DNA from: Citrobacter werkmanii NBRC 105721
GTDB taxonomy: Bacteria; Pseudomonadota; Gammaproteobacteria; Enterobacterales; Enterobacteriaceae
NCBI GenBank assembly: GCA_000759755.1
Contig: BBMW01000013.1
Coordinates: forward strand, 186,001 to 250,000
Length of the DNA stretch: 64,000 bases
Reading direction: 5' to 3'
The translations under genes and the position numbers were made by a program. Position 1 is the first letter of the stretch, and every line of letters begins with the position of its first letter. Positions 42,333-52,893 of the stretch are shown here, piece by piece. The notes beneath the pieces were generated by a model that saw nothing but the letters and a program-made list of their open reading frames with translations, had not been told where the DNA came from and made no database searches.

Positions 42333-43324
42333 CTCACCAACCTGCGCGTATCGATACGCTGCAAGAGTATGGACAACAGCAGGCTACCCGCCAGCGTGGC
42401 GCTAAAAATCCACAGCATGTCCAGCGGTGGCCAGTTTTTGAGTTCAAGGCCGTTGGTGCGCAGCGCGTGAATGATCAGCGCATGAAAGCCATAAATGCCC
42501 AGCGAGTGGCGGGAAATAAGGCCCAGTACCGGTAGAGTGCGCTTGCTGAGCGTATTTTTGACCAGCGTCAGGAGCGAGGCGGCACAAATAAACACCGCCG
42601 GGCCGCAGTAGAGGTACCAGGTATCGGCAAAATTGCCGCGCCAGCGCAGTTCATGCAACGTGCCCCGAGAAATAACAAACACCGCGGTGATGAACAACGC
42701 CGCACAGAGCCAGGTGAGCGCACGCTTTTGCGTATCCATCATGCCAATCGCCCGACCCAACATGCCGTACAAGATGTAATAGAAGGTATCGCCACTGATG
42801 TACAGGTTGATGGGAAGCCACTCAAAACCGCCAATTTTTTGCGAGACGGTGTTGGGATTGGCAATCACCCCAATCACTACCATGAGCGCCAGCAGCATCT
42901 TGCCGCTGATATTTTTCACCTGTATCAGCGGGGAAACCAGGTAGATGACAGCGATGGCGAAGAAAAACCACAGGTGATAGAACACCGGTTTTTGCAGCAG
43001 GTTTTTCAGCGACAGCTCAGCATTGATCGAGGTAAACAACAGAATATAGGCCAGCGACACGCTGCTGTAAAAAAGAATGCACAGCGTGATGCGCGTGAAA
43101 TGGCGCGGTTTGGCGCTGCGCTCACCAAAAAACAGATAGCCCGAAATCATGAAGAACAGCGGGACGCTGACGCGAGAGGCGGAATTGAGCACATTGGCCA
43201 GATCCCAATTCAACGGGCTGACGCTGTGCGCATTGGTGATGTACCAGGTCGTGGTGTGGATCATCACAACCATGAGACAAGCTATTCCGCGCAGATTATC
43301 AATCCAGAAAATTTTGGGCTGCAT
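42329..43324 (-). CDS. wecH: O-acetyltransferase WecH (YiaH)
   Basis: WecH adds O-acetyl groups to enterobacterial common antigen. It belongs to the acyltransferase 3 family and has about ten membrane helices. The 331 residues from ATG 43324 equal E. coli. The essential motif is [20 protein letters not shown], with the catalytic His and Arg, near the N-terminus. GAGGAA lies upstream of the start. Confidence 0.95.
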   Translation of the reverse strand: MQPKIFWIDNLRGIACLMVVMIHTTTWYITNAHSVSPLNWDLANVLNSASRVSVPLFFMISGYLFFGERSAKPRHFTRITLCILFYSSVSLAYILLFTSINAELSLKNLLQKPVFYHLWFFFAIAVIYLVSPLIQVKNISGKMLLALMVVIGVIANPNTVSQKIGGFEWLPINLYISGDTFYYILYGMLGRAIGMMDTQKRALTWLCAALFITAVFVISRGTLHELRWRGNFADTWYLYCGPAVFICAASLLTLVKNTLSKRTLPVLGLISRHSLGIYGFHALIIHALRTNGLELKNWPPLDMLWIFSATLAGSLLLSILLQRIDTRRLVS

Positions 43325-43496
43325 CAGTTCCTCTGTCTCCATTAAAAAAAGTCTGACCGATATTTTGCGTACGTAACTCACTGGAATAATCTGAGTTTTT
43401 ACGCTAAAGCTTGAGATGGTCTGATGAGATTCTCAAAATAGGATCTGTTTCCAGACACTAATAATAAGACTGACCAGCAAACCAGGCGGTAATAAA

Positions 43497-43799
43497 ATGA
43501 TGATGAAGTATTTCTTTCCCGCGATCGCTACCCTCATGCTGGTAGCCTGCGCCGACACACAGCCGCCTGCACCTGCGCAGAAGGCGCAAAAGGTGAATGC
43601 CGCACGTTCGCTCGATATGGCGGCATTGTGCAAAAGTGAAGCGGCAGAGCTTTATAACACCGGCGCGCAGAAAATTGATATCTCCGGCCTGGAACAATTC
43701 CAGGGCAGCTATGAGATGCGTGGTTCGACCTTCCGTAAAGAGAGTTTTGTCTGCTCTTTTGATGCAGACGGGCAGTTTTTGCACCTTTCCATGCGCTAA
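43497..43799 (+). CDS. ysaB: Small lipoprotein YsaB
   Basis: A 100-residue probable lipoprotein. The lipobox LVAC places the acylated Cys at residue 19 after a hydrophobic signal. The mature part is short, and two more Cys could pair. It matches the E. coli small lipoprotein between wecH and glyQ. The function is unknown. Confidence 0.88.
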   Translation: MMMKYFFPAIATLMLVACADTQPPAPAQKAQKVNAARSLDMAALCKSEAAELYNTGAQKIDISGLEQFQGSYEMRGSTFRKESFVCSFDADGQFLHLSMR

Positions 43800-43894
43800 G
43801 TTCCCCCTTTTTCCCGTTTCGTACTGTATATCTTGCAGCCAGCGGGTATACTGACCGCTTCCTTTAAATCCACACGTATCCAGCACGAAATAAT

Positions 43895-44806
43895 ATGCAA
43901 AAGTTTGATACCAGGACCTTCCAGGGCTTGATCCTGACCTTACAGGATTACTGGGCTCGCCAGGGCTGCACCATCGTTCAACCATTGGACATGGAAGTCG
44001 GCGCGGGGACATCTCACCCAATGACCTGCCTGCGTGCGCTGGGGCCGGAACCGATGGCGACTGCTTATGTGCAGCCTTCTCGTCGTCCGACCGACGGCCG
44101 CTATGGCGAAAACCCGAACCGCTTACAGCACTACTATCAGTTCCAGGTAGTGATTAAGCCGTCTCCGGACAACATTCAGGAGCTGTACCTGGGTTCTCTG
44201 AAAGAGCTGGGTATGGACCCGACCATTCACGATATCCGTTTCGTGGAAGATAACTGGGAGAACCCGACGCTGGGTGCCTGGGGGCTGGGTTGGGAAGTGT
44301 GGCTGAACGGTATGGAAGTCACGCAGTTCACCTACTTCCAGCAGGTTGGTGGTCTGGAATGTAAACCTGTGACCGGGGAAATTACCTACGGTCTGGAACG
44401 TTTGGCCATGTACATTCAGGGCGTAGACAGCGTTTACGACCTGGTCTGGAGCGACGGCCCTCTGGGTAAAACCACTTACGGCGACGTGTTCCATCAGAAC
44501 GAAGTGGAGCAATCCACCTATAACTTCGAATATGCCGACGTGGACTTCCTGTTCACCTGCTTCGAGCAGTACGAGAAAGAAGCGCAGCAGTTGCTGGCGC
44601 TGGAAAATCCACTGCCGCTGCCTGCGTATGAACGTATTCTGAAAGCCGCCCATAGCTTCAACCTGCTGGATGCGCGTAAAGCCATCTCCGTCACCGAGCG
44701 TCAGCGCTATATCCTGCGCATTCGCACCCTGACCAAAGCAGTGGCAGAAGCTTACTACGCTTCCCGTGAAGCCCTTGGCTTCCCGATGTGCAACAAAGAG
44801 AAATAA
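43895..44806 (+). CDS. glyQ: Glycyl-tRNA synthetase alpha subunit
   Basis: GlyQ holds the class II catalytic core of the bacterial heterotetrameric glycyl-tRNA synthetase. The 303 residues equal E. coli. Motif 2 and 3 type sequences [11 protein letters not shown] and [12 protein letters not shown] are present. glyS starts 10 bp later. Confidence 0.98.
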   Translation: MQKFDTRTFQGLILTLQDYWARQGCTIVQPLDMEVGAGTSHPMTCLRALGPEPMATAYVQPSRRPTDGRYGENPNRLQHYYQFQVVIKPSPDNIQELYLGSLKELGMDPTIHDIRFVEDNWENPTLGAWGLGWEVWLNGMEVTQFTYFQQVGGLECKPVTGEITYGLERLAMYIQGVDSVYDLVWSDGPLGKTTYGDVFHQNEVEQSTYNFEYADVDFLFTCFEQYEKEAQQLLALENPLPLPAYERILKAAHSFNLLDARKAISVTERQRYILRIRTLTKAVAEAYYASREALGFPMCNKEK

Positions 44807-44815
44807 GAGGCGGCC

Positions 44816-46885
44816 ATGTCTGAGAAAACTTTTCTGGTGGAAATCGGCACTGAAGAGCTGCCACCAAAAGCACTGCGCAGCCTGGCTGAGTCCTTTGCTG
44901 CGAACTTTACCGCGGAGCTGGATAACGCTGGCATCGCGCACGGCAACGTTGAGTGGTTCGCCGCACCGCGTCGTCTGGCGCTGAAAGTCGCGAACCTGGC
45001 TGAAGCGCAACCTGACCGTGAAGTTGAAAAACGCGGCCCGGCAATTGCTCAGGCGTTTGACGCCGAAGGCAAACCGAGCAAAGCGGCAGAAGGTTGGGCG
45101 CGTGGCTGCGGTATCACCGTTGACCAGGCCGAGCGTCTGACCACCGATAAAGGCGAGTGGTTGTTGTATCGCGCGCATGTGAAAGGCGAAAGCGCTGAAA
45201 CGCTGCTGCCGAACATGATCGCCACCTCGCTGGCTAAGCTGCCGATCCCGAAACTGATGCGCTGGGGCGCGTCTGACGTCCATTTCGTGCGTCCGGTTCA
45301 CACCGTGACTCTGCTGCTGGGCGACAAAGTGATTCCGGCAACGATTCTGGGCATTCAGTCCGATCGCGTGATTCGCGGCCATCGCTTTATGGGCGAAGCG
45401 GAATTCACCATCGATTCTGCCGATCAATACCCAGAAATCCTGCGTGAGCGCGGTAAAGTGATTGCGGATTACGCTGAGCGTAAAGCGAAAATCAAAGCCG
45501 ATGCAGAAGAAGCGGCGCGTAAAATTGGCGGTAACGCCGATCTGAGCGAAAGCCTGCTGGAAGAAGTCACCTCGCTGGTAGAATGGCCGGTAGTGCTGAC
45601 CGCGAAGTTCGAAGATAAATTCCTCGCGGTTCCGTCAGAAGCGCTGGTTCACACCATGAAAGGCGACCAGAAGTACTTCCCGGTTTACGCCAACGATGGC
45701 AAACTGCTGCCGAACTTTATCTTCGTTGCCAACATCGAATCGAAAGATCCGAGCCAGATTATCTCCGGTAATGAGAAAGTTGTGCGCCCGCGTCTGGCGG
45801 ATGCCGAGTTCTTCTTCAATACCGACCGTAAAAAACGTCTGGAAGATCATCTGCCGCGTCTGCAAACCGTGCTGTTCCAACAGCAACTGGGTACGCTGCG
45901 CGACAAGACCGATCGTATCCAGGCGCTGGCGGGCTGGATTGCTGGTCAGATTGGCGCTGACGTGAACCACGCAACGCGTGCGGGCCTGCTGTCCAAGTGT
46001 GACCTGATGACCAACATGGTCTTCGAGTTCACCGACACCCAGGGCGTGATGGGCATGCACTATGCGCGTCACGATGGCGAAGCGGAAGATGTGGCCGTGG
46101 CGCTGAACGAGCAGTATCAGCCGCGTTTTGCCGGCGATGACCTGCCGTCTAACCCGGTAGCCTGTGCCGTCGCGATTGCCGACAAAATGGACACCCTGGC
46201 GGGTATCTTCGGTATCGGCCAGCATCCGAAAGGCGACAAAGACCCGTTTGCGCTGCGTCGTGCCGCGCTGGGCGTTCTGCGTATTATCGTTGAGAAGAAC
46301 CTGAATCTCGATCTGCAAACGCTGACCGAGGAAGCGGTTCGTCTGTACGGCGACAAGCTGACCAACGCGAAAGTCGTGGATGACGTTATCGACTTTATGC
46401 TCGGTCGCTTCCGCGCATGGTATCAGGACGAGGGTTACACCGTTGATACCATTCAGGCCGTGCTGGCGCGTCGTCCGACTCGTCCAGCTGATTTCGACGC
46501 GCGTATGAAGGCGGTATCGCACTTCCGTACGCTGGAAGCCGCGTCCGCGCTGGCTGCGGCGAACAAGCGTGTATCAAACATCCTGGCGAAGTCTGAAGAA
46601 ACGCTGAACGACCGCGTGAATGCGGCAACGCTGAAAGAGCCGGAAGAAATTGCGCTGGCGATGCAGGTTGTGGTGCTGCGCGACAAGCTGGAGCCAGTCT
46701 TTGCAGCCGGGCATTACCAGGAAGCGCTGGTTGAGCTATCGGCACTGCGTGAACCGGTCGATGCCTTCTTCGAGAAAGTCATGGTTAACGTAGAAGATAA
46801 AGAACTGCGTATTAACCGTCTGTCTATGCTCGAAAAACTGCGCGAGCTGTTCCTGCGCGTGGCGGATATTTCGCTGCTACAGTAA
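44816..46885 (+). CDS. glyS: Glycyl-tRNA synthetase beta subunit
   Basis: GlyS supplies tRNA recognition for glycyl-tRNA synthetase. The 689 residues equal E. coli. An N-terminal region with B3/B4-like and HD-domain elements is followed by the C-terminal anticodon-binding (DALR) domain (about 580-689). AAGAGGCGGCC precedes the ATG. Confidence 0.98.
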   Translation: MSEKTFLVEIGTEELPPKALRSLAESFAANFTAELDNAGIAHGNVEWFAAPRRLALKVANLAEAQPDREVEKRGPAIAQAFDAEGKPSKAAEGWARGCGITVDQAERLTTDKGEWLLYRAHVKGESAETLLPNMIATSLAKLPIPKLMRWGASDVHFVRPVHTVTLLLGDKVIPATILGIQSDRVIRGHRFMGEAEFTIDSADQYPEILRERGKVIADYAERKAKIKADAEEAARKIGGNADLSESLLEEVTSLVEWPVVLTAKFEDKFLAVPSEALVHTMKGDQKYFPVYANDGKLLPNFIFVANIESKDPSQIISGNEKVVRPRLADAEFFFNTDRKKRLEDHLPRLQTVLFQQQLGTLRDKTDRIQALAGWIAGQIGADVNHATRAGLLSKCDLMTNMVFEFTDTQGVMGMHYARHDGEAEDVAVALNEQYQPRFAGDDLPSNPVACAVAIADKMDTLAGIFGIGQHPKGDKDPFALRRAALGVLRIIVEKNLNLDLQTLTEEAVRLYGDKLTNAKVVDDVIDFMLGRFRAWYQDEGYTVDTIQAVLARRPTRPADFDARMKAVSHFRTLEAASALAAANKRVSNILAKSEETLNDRVNAATLKEPEEIALAMQVVVLRDKLEPVFAAGHYQEALVELSALREPVDAFFEKVMVNVEDKELRINRLSMLEKLRELFLRVADISLLQ

Positions 46886-46908
46886 CGGTCCTGAGCTGAC
46901 TTAGAAAA

Positions 46909-46948
46909 TGCCGGATGGCGTCTCCGCCTTATCCGGCATTTTTTTATG
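46909..46948 (+). terminator. glyQS terminator with REP-like stem
   Basis: ATGCCGGATGGCG and CGCCTTATCCGGCAT form a GC-rich stem followed by seven T residues, 24 bp after glyS. It combines a REP core with a Rho-independent terminator, and also ends the convergent cueP message region. Confidence 0.9.
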
Positions 46949-46951
46949 TTG

Positions 46952-47491
46952 TTAGCGCAACTGCAACTTAGTCAGGCAGGTCTGGCTGTCTTCCATAGTC
47001 TTAATGGGATACTCGGCTGATTTACCGTTGTAGTTTACTGCGATGGTGCCTTCCATATTGCGCGGTAGCCATACCCCGACGAAGCCGTTTCGACCGCTCT
47101 TCATCGCTTTTTGTACCACTACCTCTCCCTTACTGTCCGTCACTTTGACATTGAATGTCTTCTCCGGCATTTCGCCCTGGCAGCCAGACAGACTATGGTT
47201 GAAGCAAGGATGTGTTTGCCATTCATAAGGGGCAAATGACAGGTAGAACTTGTCACCGAGCGGCAGGGTATAAACCTGATCGCCAGAAGACAGTTTCAGC
47301 GCAGTGCTGGTGACGGACGCTGAGTAAGGCAACGGCCGACTCTGTGGCGACTGGTCAATAGTCTCTACGATTTGCTCAACGGATTTACCGCTGAGTCCGT
47401 GTTCCGCCAGAAAAGTGGCTTCCGGGGTCGCCGCGAATGCAGTACCCGTTGTGAGCAAACCTAAAACCAGCAGCAGTGAGGATTTCGACAT
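46952..47491 (-). CDS. cueP: Periplasmic copper-binding protein CueP
   Basis: CueP stores periplasmic copper and supplies it to SodCII in Salmonella. The 179 residues have a signal peptide (1-21) and Cys96, Cys104 and Cys172, the three positions that bind copper in the Salmonella protein. The motif WQTHPCFNHSLSGCQGEMP is diagnostic. E. coli K-12 lacks the gene and has cus instead. The neighbours glyS and cspA are as in Salmonella. A MerR-type promoter lies upstream. Confidence 0.93.
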   Translation of the reverse strand: MSKSSLLLVLGLLTTGTAFAATPEATFLAEHGLSGKSVEQIVETIDQSPQSRPLPYSASVTSTALKLSSGDQVYTLPLGDKFYLSFAPYEWQTHPCFNHSLSGCQGEMPEKTFNVKVTDSKGEVVVQKAMKSGRNGFVGVWLPRNMEGTIAVNYNGKSAEYPIKTMEDSQTCLTKLQLR

Positions 47492-47533
47492 AGCTTCAAT
47501 TCCTTGTGAACATTATGGAATACAGACTGGCTC

Positions 47534-47564
47534 ACTATAAAGCTTGCCCTTAGGGAAAGGTCAA
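47534..47564 (-). promoter_or_regulatory. CueR-type promoter of cueP
   Basis: Read on the minus strand, -35 TTGACC and -10 TATAGT are separated by 19 bp, the overlong spacer typical of MerR-family activators. Inside it, ACCTTTCCCT and AGGGCAAGCT form an imperfect dyad resembling the CueR operator at copA (ACCTTCC...GGAAGGT). The -10 lies 43 bp upstream of the cueP start codon. Confidence 0.85.
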
Positions 47565-47624
47565 AGGTACGGCGGGTAAAGTAATGCAAAGACGCGTTTC
47601 GGTGGGATGTATTGCGGAATATAG

Positions 47625-47655
47625 ATAAAAAAATCCCCGCCGTTTGGCAGGGATT
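47625..47655 (-). terminator. cspA terminator
   Basis: On the minus strand AATCCCTGCC pairs with GGCGGGGATT around AAAC and is followed by a run of T residues. It lies 23 bp after the cspA stop. Confidence 0.9.
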
Positions 47656-47677
47656 CAGAATTTTGAGCTTTTTAAGC

Positions 47678-47890
47678 TTACAGGCTGGTTACGTTGCCAG
47701 CTGCCGGGCCTTTAGCGCCGCTTTCGATGGTGAAGGAAACTTTCTGACCTTCGTCCAGAGATTTGTAGCCATCGTTCTGGATAGCAGAGAAGTGTACGAA
47801 CACGTCTTTAGAGCCATCGTCAGGAGTGATGAAGCCGAAACCTTTATCAGCGTTGAACCATTTTACGATACCAGTCATTTTACCGGACAT
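47678..47890 (-). CDS. cspA: Cold shock protein CspA
   Basis: CspA is an RNA chaperone, the major cold-shock protein. The 70 residues appear identical to E. coli CspA. RNP1 KGFGFI and RNP2 VFVHF are present. It has a 161-nt leader and its own terminator. Confidence 0.98.
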
Positions 47891-48051
47891 AGTGTATTAC
47901 CTTTTAAAAAATAAGTGTGCCTTTCGGCGATATGGCGTGCTCTACAGATTTTTTAACAGTAAAGGAAATGCTCACTACGAGGGGTATCAATGATAACTCT
48001 TGAAGGGACTTGCCTTACTAAACTGCTGTAATGGTCTGTACGTCAAACCGT
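47891..48051 (-). promoter_or_regulatory. cspA 5' leader (cold thermosensor) with cold box
   Basis: The sequence upstream of cspA is closely similar to the E. coli 5' untranslated region (about 159 nt). The cold box TGACGTACAGACC lies at 48033-48045 near the predicted transcript start (about 48051). This leader refolds in the cold to expose the start codon and stabilise the message. Confidence 0.88.
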
Positions 48052-48170
48052 TGAGAGCATTAACTCATTTTACGCCTGTGGATGCAACTACTATTTTCTT
48101 ATTTGTGGATACCCTCCGTAAGGGAACGGCCCTTTTACCGGACCGTTCTTCAGCAAAATTAAAAAATAGT

Positions 48171-48461
48171 TCAATCCATCAACTGCTTACTTAATCTCGG
48201 ATCGGCCTGGATCAGGCGCATCAACTTCAATTCGGTAGTGGAAGGCTTTACGCGTTTAGACTCCCATTCATGCACCATCGCGACCGTCACGCCCATCACT
48301 CGGGCAAAATCATCTGTTTTTAAACCTGTCCCTCGTCGTAGCTGTTCAAATTCGGTGAAAGGGTTGGTTTTTTGCGTCAGAGTAACTGTCTGCGATACAT
48401 CTTTAAAAACAATCTGCTCCAGACTGCTCAGCAGTTCAAACATTGGATCTTTGTATTCCAT
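48171..48461 (-). CDS. yiaG: Helix-turn-helix regulator YiaG
   Basis: A 96-residue XRE/antitoxin-type DNA-binding protein. The helix-turn-helix (about 40-80) includes KTDDFARVMGVTVAMVHEWESKRVKPS. It matches E. coli YiaG in length and place. No toxin gene is adjacent. GAGTTC-type ribosome site precedes the start; the target is unknown. Confidence 0.93.
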   Translation of the reverse strand: MEYKDPMFELLSSLEQIVFKDVSQTVTLTQKTNPFTEFEQLRRGTGLKTDDFARVMGVTVAMVHEWESKRVKPSTTELKLMRLIQADPRLSKQLMD

Positions 48462-48841
48462 TGAGAACTCCTATAAATCACACAGCGGGATCGTGAATTT
48501 CATCGAAGCTCCTTAAGAGTAGTCGGAAAAAATGAAGTCGGATCTAAGGTTTGCGTGATGGATTCGTTTCAGCAGAGTATGAGCGACAAGCCTTTACAGG
48601 CTAACAAACTGATTAAGGTCGCGATCTCCGAACGATCACTCCCGATTGTAAAGATGACGAAAATACGACCCTGGGTAATGAATGGCGCATTGTTTAGCAA
48701 AAAAAAGGGGGGCGGGAACGGTTATTTTCCCTCACAAGATTACGCGGAAAGGGTATCTTGAGAGCCTGACCTGGACTATCCTTGTCAACGTCTGGCACGC
48801 GGGTGTCGTTGTGCGCATTTTTGGGTGAAAGGAGTATTAAA
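48462..48841. promoter_or_regulatory. yiaG/yiaF divergent gap
   Basis: The 380-bp gap must contain both promoters. It holds a run of A then G residues around 48700-48715 and no recognisable repeat or RNA. A 68-codon frame at 48555-48761 exists but shows no ribosome site or known domain. Confidence 0.5.
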
Positions 48842-49552
48842 ATGGCGACAGGTAAGTCCTGCTCTCGCTGGTTTGCGCCTGTTTTGGCGCTCTTAATGGT
48901 AGTTGGCCTGAGTGGGTGTTTTGATAAAGAAGGCGATCAGCGCAAGGCGTTTATCGATTTTCTGCAGAATACTGCAATGCGTAGCGGGGAGCGTTTACCA
49001 ACGCTGACTGCCGATCAGAAAAAACAGTTTGGCCCGTTTGTGTCCGATTACGCGATTCTGTATGGCTATTCTCAACAGGTTAATCAGGCGATGGACTCCG
49101 GTCTGCGCCCGGTCGTTGATAGCGTAAATGCGATTCGTGTTCCTCAGGATTATGTGACTCAGCGTGAACCGCTGCGTCAGGCAAATGGCGCACTGGGTGT
49201 GTTAGGGCAACAGTTGCAGAATGCGAAACTGCAGGCAGATGCTGCGCATGGCGCGCTGAAGCAGGGTGAGGATCTCAAGCCGGTCTTTGACCAGGTCTAC
49301 AATAAAGTCGTCACTGCACCTTCAGAGGCGCTACAGCCGCTGATCCCTGCCGCGCAAATCTTCACGCAGCAACTGGTGCAGGTCGGTGATTTTGTGGCGC
49401 AGCAGGATACGCAGGTGAGCTTTGTCGCCAACGGTATCCAGTTCCCAACGTCACAACAGGCAAGTCAGTACAACACGCTGATTGGCCCGTTGGCTGCTCA
49501 GCATCAGGCGTTTACTCAAGCCTGGACTGCTGCGGTGAATGCCACTCAGTAA
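48842..49552 (+). CDS. yiaF: DUF3053 lipoprotein YiaF
   Basis: A 236-residue lipoprotein equal in length to E. coli YiaF. The lipobox LSGC puts the acylated Cys at about residue 26. The rest is helical and Gln-rich. ATG 48842 follows GAAAGGAG; a longer frame upstream is less likely. The function is unknown. Confidence 0.93.
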   Translation: MATGKSCSRWFAPVLALLMVVGLSGCFDKEGDQRKAFIDFLQNTAMRSGERLPTLTADQKKQFGPFVSDYAILYGYSQQVNQAMDSGLRPVVDSVNAIRVPQDYVTQREPLRQANGALGVLGQQLQNAKLQADAAHGALKQGEDLKPVFDQVYNKVVTAPSEALQPLIPAAQIFTQQLVQVGDFVAQQDTQVSFVANGIQFPTSQQASQYNTLIGPLAAQHQAFTQAWTAAVNATQ

Positions 49553-49569
49553 AAGAGTGCTGTAATACA

Positions 49570-49609
49570 TAGAAGGCCGGGTAAGCGTAAGCGCTACCCG
49601 GCCTTTTGT
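49570..49609. terminator. Bidirectional terminator between yiaF and ghrB
   Basis: AAGGCCGGGTAAGCG pairs with CGCTACCCGGCCTT around TAAG, with T run on the plus side and A run on the other. It serves two convergent genes. Confidence 0.88.
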
Positions 49610-50584
49610 TTATTGCGCGACCTGCGGGTTGACGCAGTTCTTCTCCACTCTTCCTTGCAGCGCATCGATTAAGTTATCCACCGCACAGGCTGCCATGTTA
49701 TAGCGCGTTTCGTGCGTGGCTGAACCAATGTGCGGCACGGCCACCACGTTGGGCAGGGACAGCAGCGGAGAGTCTGTCGCTAATGGCTCCTGCTCAAATA
49801 CATCCAGACCTGCGGCATGAATGTCGCCGTTTTGCAGAGCGCTAATCAACGCTTTTTCATCGACCACCGGGCCACGTCCAGCGTTAATGAAAATGGCGGA
49901 AGACTTCATTTTGGCAAACTGCTCGGTACTGAACAGATGATGTGTTTCGTCGGTTAATGGCAGGATCAGGCAGACAAAATCAGACTCCTGCAACAGCGTG
50001 TCGAGATCGCAGTAACGTGCGTTGAAGCGTTCTTCCGCTTCCTGATGATGACGGCGGGCGTTATAGAGAATCGGCATGCTAAAGCCAAAATGCGCACGTT
50101 GCGCCAGCGCCAGCCCGATACGACCCATGCCGACAATGCCCAACGTTTTGTGGTGGACATCGGTACCAAACCAGTCGGCCCCTATGCTTTTGGTCCATTC
50201 ACCTGACTTCACTCGTTCAGCAACTTCCACCACGCGGCGTGCGGTGCTTAGCACCAGCGCCATTACCGTATCGGCGACGGTTTCCGTGAGCACGGTTGGC
50301 GTATGCATCAACAGTACCTTACGCGCATTGAGGGCATCGACATCGAAGTTGTCATAGCCTACGGATATTGTGGATGTCGCACGCAGCCTGGGCATTTTCT
50401 CCAACAGCGCGGTATTGACGGCTTCACTGGAGCCCAGCAGACCTTTGGCGTTGGCAAAGGCCTCGGCGTGCTGTGCGACCGTTTCCGGGCGCAGGTTAGG
50501 CACCTGAGTCACAGTAAAATGCTCTTCCAGGCGATGCAGTAAATCGTCAGGTAACGCTTTATAGAGAATAATGGACGGCTTCAT
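49610..50584 (-). CDS. ghrB: 2-ketoaldonate / glyoxylate reductase (GhrB, KguD role)
   Basis: GhrB reduces 2-ketoaldonates, hydroxypyruvate and glyoxylate with NADPH. The 324 residues match E. coli. The dinucleotide motif [14 protein letters not shown] (about 148-161) and the catalytic Arg, Glu and His ([23 protein letters not shown]) of the D-2-hydroxyacid dehydrogenase family are present. It is last in the kgu operon and sits where Pseudomonas has kguD, the 2-keto-6-phosphogluconate reductase, so its role here may be to make 6-phosphogluconate. It is 22 bp from kguT. Confidence 0.94.
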   Translation of the reverse strand: MKPSIILYKALPDDLLHRLEEHFTVTQVPNLRPETVAQHAEAFANAKGLLGSSEAVNTALLEKMPRLRATSTISVGYDNFDVDALNARKVLLMHTPTVLTETVADTVMALVLSTARRVVEVAERVKSGEWTKSIGADWFGTDVHHKTLGIVGMGRIGLALAQRAHFGFSMPILYNARRHHQEAEERFNARYCDLDTLLQESDFVCLILPLTDETHHLFSTEQFAKMKSSAIFINAGRGPVVDEKALISALQNGDIHAAGLDVFEQEPLATDSPLLSLPNVVAVPHIGSATHETRYNMAACAVDNLIDALQGRVEKNCVNPQVAQ

Positions 50585-50606
50585 GCGAATCTCCGTAAGT
50601 TAAAAT

Positions 50607-51887
50607 TTAAGCGTGGCGTGCGCCAACCGGAATTTGGGAATTATTAGCAGGCTTAACAATTAAAGTTAGCCATACTGAGGCAAAAAGCGCTACCCCCATA
50701 AAAATGTACGAGGCGGATGGGCTGCCGGTTGCGCCATTGAGGTAGCCGACAAACCAGGAACCAAAGAATGAGCCTAATGCGCCCATGCTGTTAATCAACG
50801 CCATTGCACCTCCGGCGACGTTGCGTGGCAGCATTTCCGGGATGATGGCGAAGAAGGGACCATATGGGGCATACATCGCCGCGCCCGCGATAACTAACAG
50901 CGTGTAGGACAGCCAGAAGTGATCCGCGCCAACGGCCCAGGAGCCGATAAAGGCGAAAGCGGCAATCAGTAACAGCGGCCAGACAAACAGCTTACGATTT
51001 TGCAGTTTATCAGAGGCCCAGGAGACGAGAATCATCGCTGCCGTCGCCGCCAGATACGGTACGGATGACAGCCAGCCAACTTCCACCATCCCCAGATTTG
51101 CGCCGCCGTTGCGAATAATGGACGGCAGCCACAGCACAAACCCGTAGACGCCAATACTCCAGGCGAAATACTGCATACACAGCAGGATGACGTTACGTGA
51201 GCGGAAAGCCTCACCGTAGTTACGCACGGCTTTGATCCCTTGTTGCTCTTGTTCCAGTTGGGCCTGAAGCGCAGCTTTTTCGGATTCCGACAGCCAGCCG
51301 ACCTGAGACGGTTTGTCTTTTACCAGTACCCACCAGCAGAACGCCCAGATGATGGCCGGGAAGCCCTCGATGATGAACATTTCCCGCCAGCCCAGCGCCT
51401 GAATGAGATAACCGGAAACGACGGACATCCATAAAACAGTAACCGGGTTACCGAGGATTAAGAAGGTGTTAGCGCGTGAACGCTCGGATTTCGTAAACCA
51501 GTTGCTGATATAAATCAGCATTGCGGGCATCACGGCAGCTTCAACGACGCCAAGAATAAAGCGGATAGCGGCCAGCATCGGAATATTGCTGACCATCCCA
51601 GTTAACGAGGCACAAGCCCCCCACAGGATCAGGCAGACGAAAATCAGTTTTCGTACGCTGCGGCGCTCGGCGTAAATTGCGCCCGGGATCTGGAAGAAGA
51701 AATAGCCAAGGAAAAACAGAGCGCCCAGCAGAGAGGAGATCCCTTTGGTAATGCCGAGATCCTCGTTAATGCCTGCGGCGGAGGCGAAGCTGAAGTTCGC
51801 GCGGTCAAGGTACGCCAGGCTATACGTGATAAACACGATTGGCATGATGTACCACCAGCGTTTTGCTGCATTGGTTGAGCTATTCAT
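50607..51887 (-). CDS. kguT: MFS transporter, probable 2-ketogluconate permease
   Basis: A 426-residue MFS permease with about 12 helices, of the anion:cation symporter (phthalate permease-like) family. SLAYLDRANFSFASAAG in helix 1 and RFILGVVEAAVMPAML in the loop are typical. Location between a 2-ketogluconate kinase-like gene and a 2-ketoaldonate reductase gene makes 2-ketogluconate the likely substrate, as for KguT of Pseudomonas. Confidence 0.85.
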   Translation of the reverse strand: MNSSTNAAKRWWYIMPIVFITYSLAYLDRANFSFASAAGINEDLGITKGISSLLGALFFLGYFFFQIPGAIYAERRSVRKLIFVCLILWGACASLTGMVSNIPMLAAIRFILGVVEAAVMPAMLIYISNWFTKSERSRANTFLILGNPVTVLWMSVVSGYLIQALGWREMFIIEGFPAIIWAFCWWVLVKDKPSQVGWLSESEKAALQAQLEQEQQGIKAVRNYGEAFRSRNVILLCMQYFAWSIGVYGFVLWLPSIIRNGGANLGMVEVGWLSSVPYLAATAAMILVSWASDKLQNRKLFVWPLLLIAAFAFIGSWAVGADHFWLSYTLLVIAGAAMYAPYGPFFAIIPEMLPRNVAGGAMALINSMGALGSFFGSWFVGYLNGATGSPSASYIFMGVALFASVWLTLIVKPANNSQIPVGARHA

Positions 51888-51951
51888 AGACTGCCCTCTG
51901 GTTATGCTGATACGCCGCCTCTGTATGTAGGGTACAGCGGTGGCCGGGGAT

Positions 51952-52890
51952 TTATTCCCCTAATTGTTCACGTGTGGGTAATCCTTCGCTGTCGCCCTGA
52001 ACCTGAATGGCCAGTGCGCCAATTTTATTGCCGCGGGTCACTGCCTGATGCAGCGAACGGCCTTCCAGCAGAGCGCTGATCACGCCCACGGCAAAGCCAT
52101 CGCCTGCGCCGACCGTATCAACCACGTTGTCGACTTTTACCGGTGCGACGCAGCCATGCTCGCCGCTGGCAGTTTTGTACCAGGCGCCATCTGCCCCGGT
52201 TTTGATAATGACTGCCTTCACACCATGGCGCAGATAAAAGTCGGCGATGGCTTCAGGTGTTTGTTGTCCGGTGAGAATCATTCCCTCTTTTAGACCAGGC
52301 AAAACCCAGTCAGCCTGGAATGCCAGCCGGTTCAGTTTTTCCACCATCTCGGCTTCGCTTTTCCACAGCACCGGACGCAAATTCGGGTCAAACGAGATGG
52401 TTTTCCCCTGAGCTTTCATGGCGCGGGCGGTATGCGCCAGAAGTTCATAGGAACTGGCGGAAAGCGCGGCTGCCACGCCGCTCAGGTGCAAGTGACGCGC
52501 GCTGGCAAAATAGTCCTCGTGGTAATCCTCAATACTGAGATGGCTGGCTGCGGAACCTTTGCGGAAGTATTCCACAATGGGATCGGTTCCATTTTCGACC
52601 TTAGATTTAAGCTGAAAGCCGGTAGCGAAGCGCTCGTCCTGAGTGACTCCCTGCGCATCAATCCCTTCTTTTTCCAGCGACTTAATAATAAAACGGCCAA
52701 AACTGTCGTTACCTACGCGGCTTACCCAGCCTACATTCAGACCCAAACGAGCAATACCGGTCGCCACGTTGAGTTCAGCGCCTGCAACGCGCTTGATAAA
52801 CTGCTCTACATCCGCCAGGTCGCCGGTTTGCGTGGCGACAAACATCGCCATCGCTTCACCTATAGTGACCACATCCAGTGAATTCTTCAT
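51952..52890 (-). CDS. kguK: PfkB-family 2-ketogluconate kinase
   Basis: A 312-residue sugar kinase of the PfkB/ribokinase family. The N-terminal GEAMAMF and AGAELNVATGIARLG motifs and the catalytic anion hole VDTVGAGDGFAVG (Asp base) are present. It phosphorylates 2-ketogluconate or 2-keto-3-deoxygluconate (KdgK also belongs here). The operon partners favour 2-ketogluconate. It starts 3 bp after kguE. Confidence 0.85.
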   Translation of the reverse strand: MKNSLDVVTIGEAMAMFVATQTGDLADVEQFIKRVAGAELNVATGIARLGLNVGWVSRVGNDSFGRFIIKSLEKEGIDAQGVTQDERFATGFQLKSKVENGTDPIVEYFRKGSAASHLSIEDYHEDYFASARHLHLSGVAAALSASSYELLAHTARAMKAQGKTISFDPNLRPVLWKSEAEMVEKLNRLAFQADWVLPGLKEGMILTGQQTPEAIADFYLRHGVKAVIIKTGADGAWYKTASGEHGCVAPVKVDNVVDTVGAGDGFAVGVISALLEGRSLHQAVTRGNKIGALAIQVQGDSEGLPTREQLGE

Positions 52891-52893
52891 GCG

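Noticed and set aside
44123-45427. A 434-codon minus-strand frame antisense to glyQ-glyS
   Set aside because: It lies wholly opposite highly conserved essential genes, has no ribosome site and no known domain; GC-rich third positions readily create such frames.
45635-46522. A 295-codon minus-strand frame antisense to glyS
   Set aside because: Shadow frame; amino acid composition is skewed (Arg, His, Val rich) as in antisense artefacts.
48555-48761. A 68-codon plus-strand frame between yiaG and yiaF
   Set aside because: No ribosome site, no recognised domain, low-complexity Lys/Gly run; likely noncoding promoter DNA.
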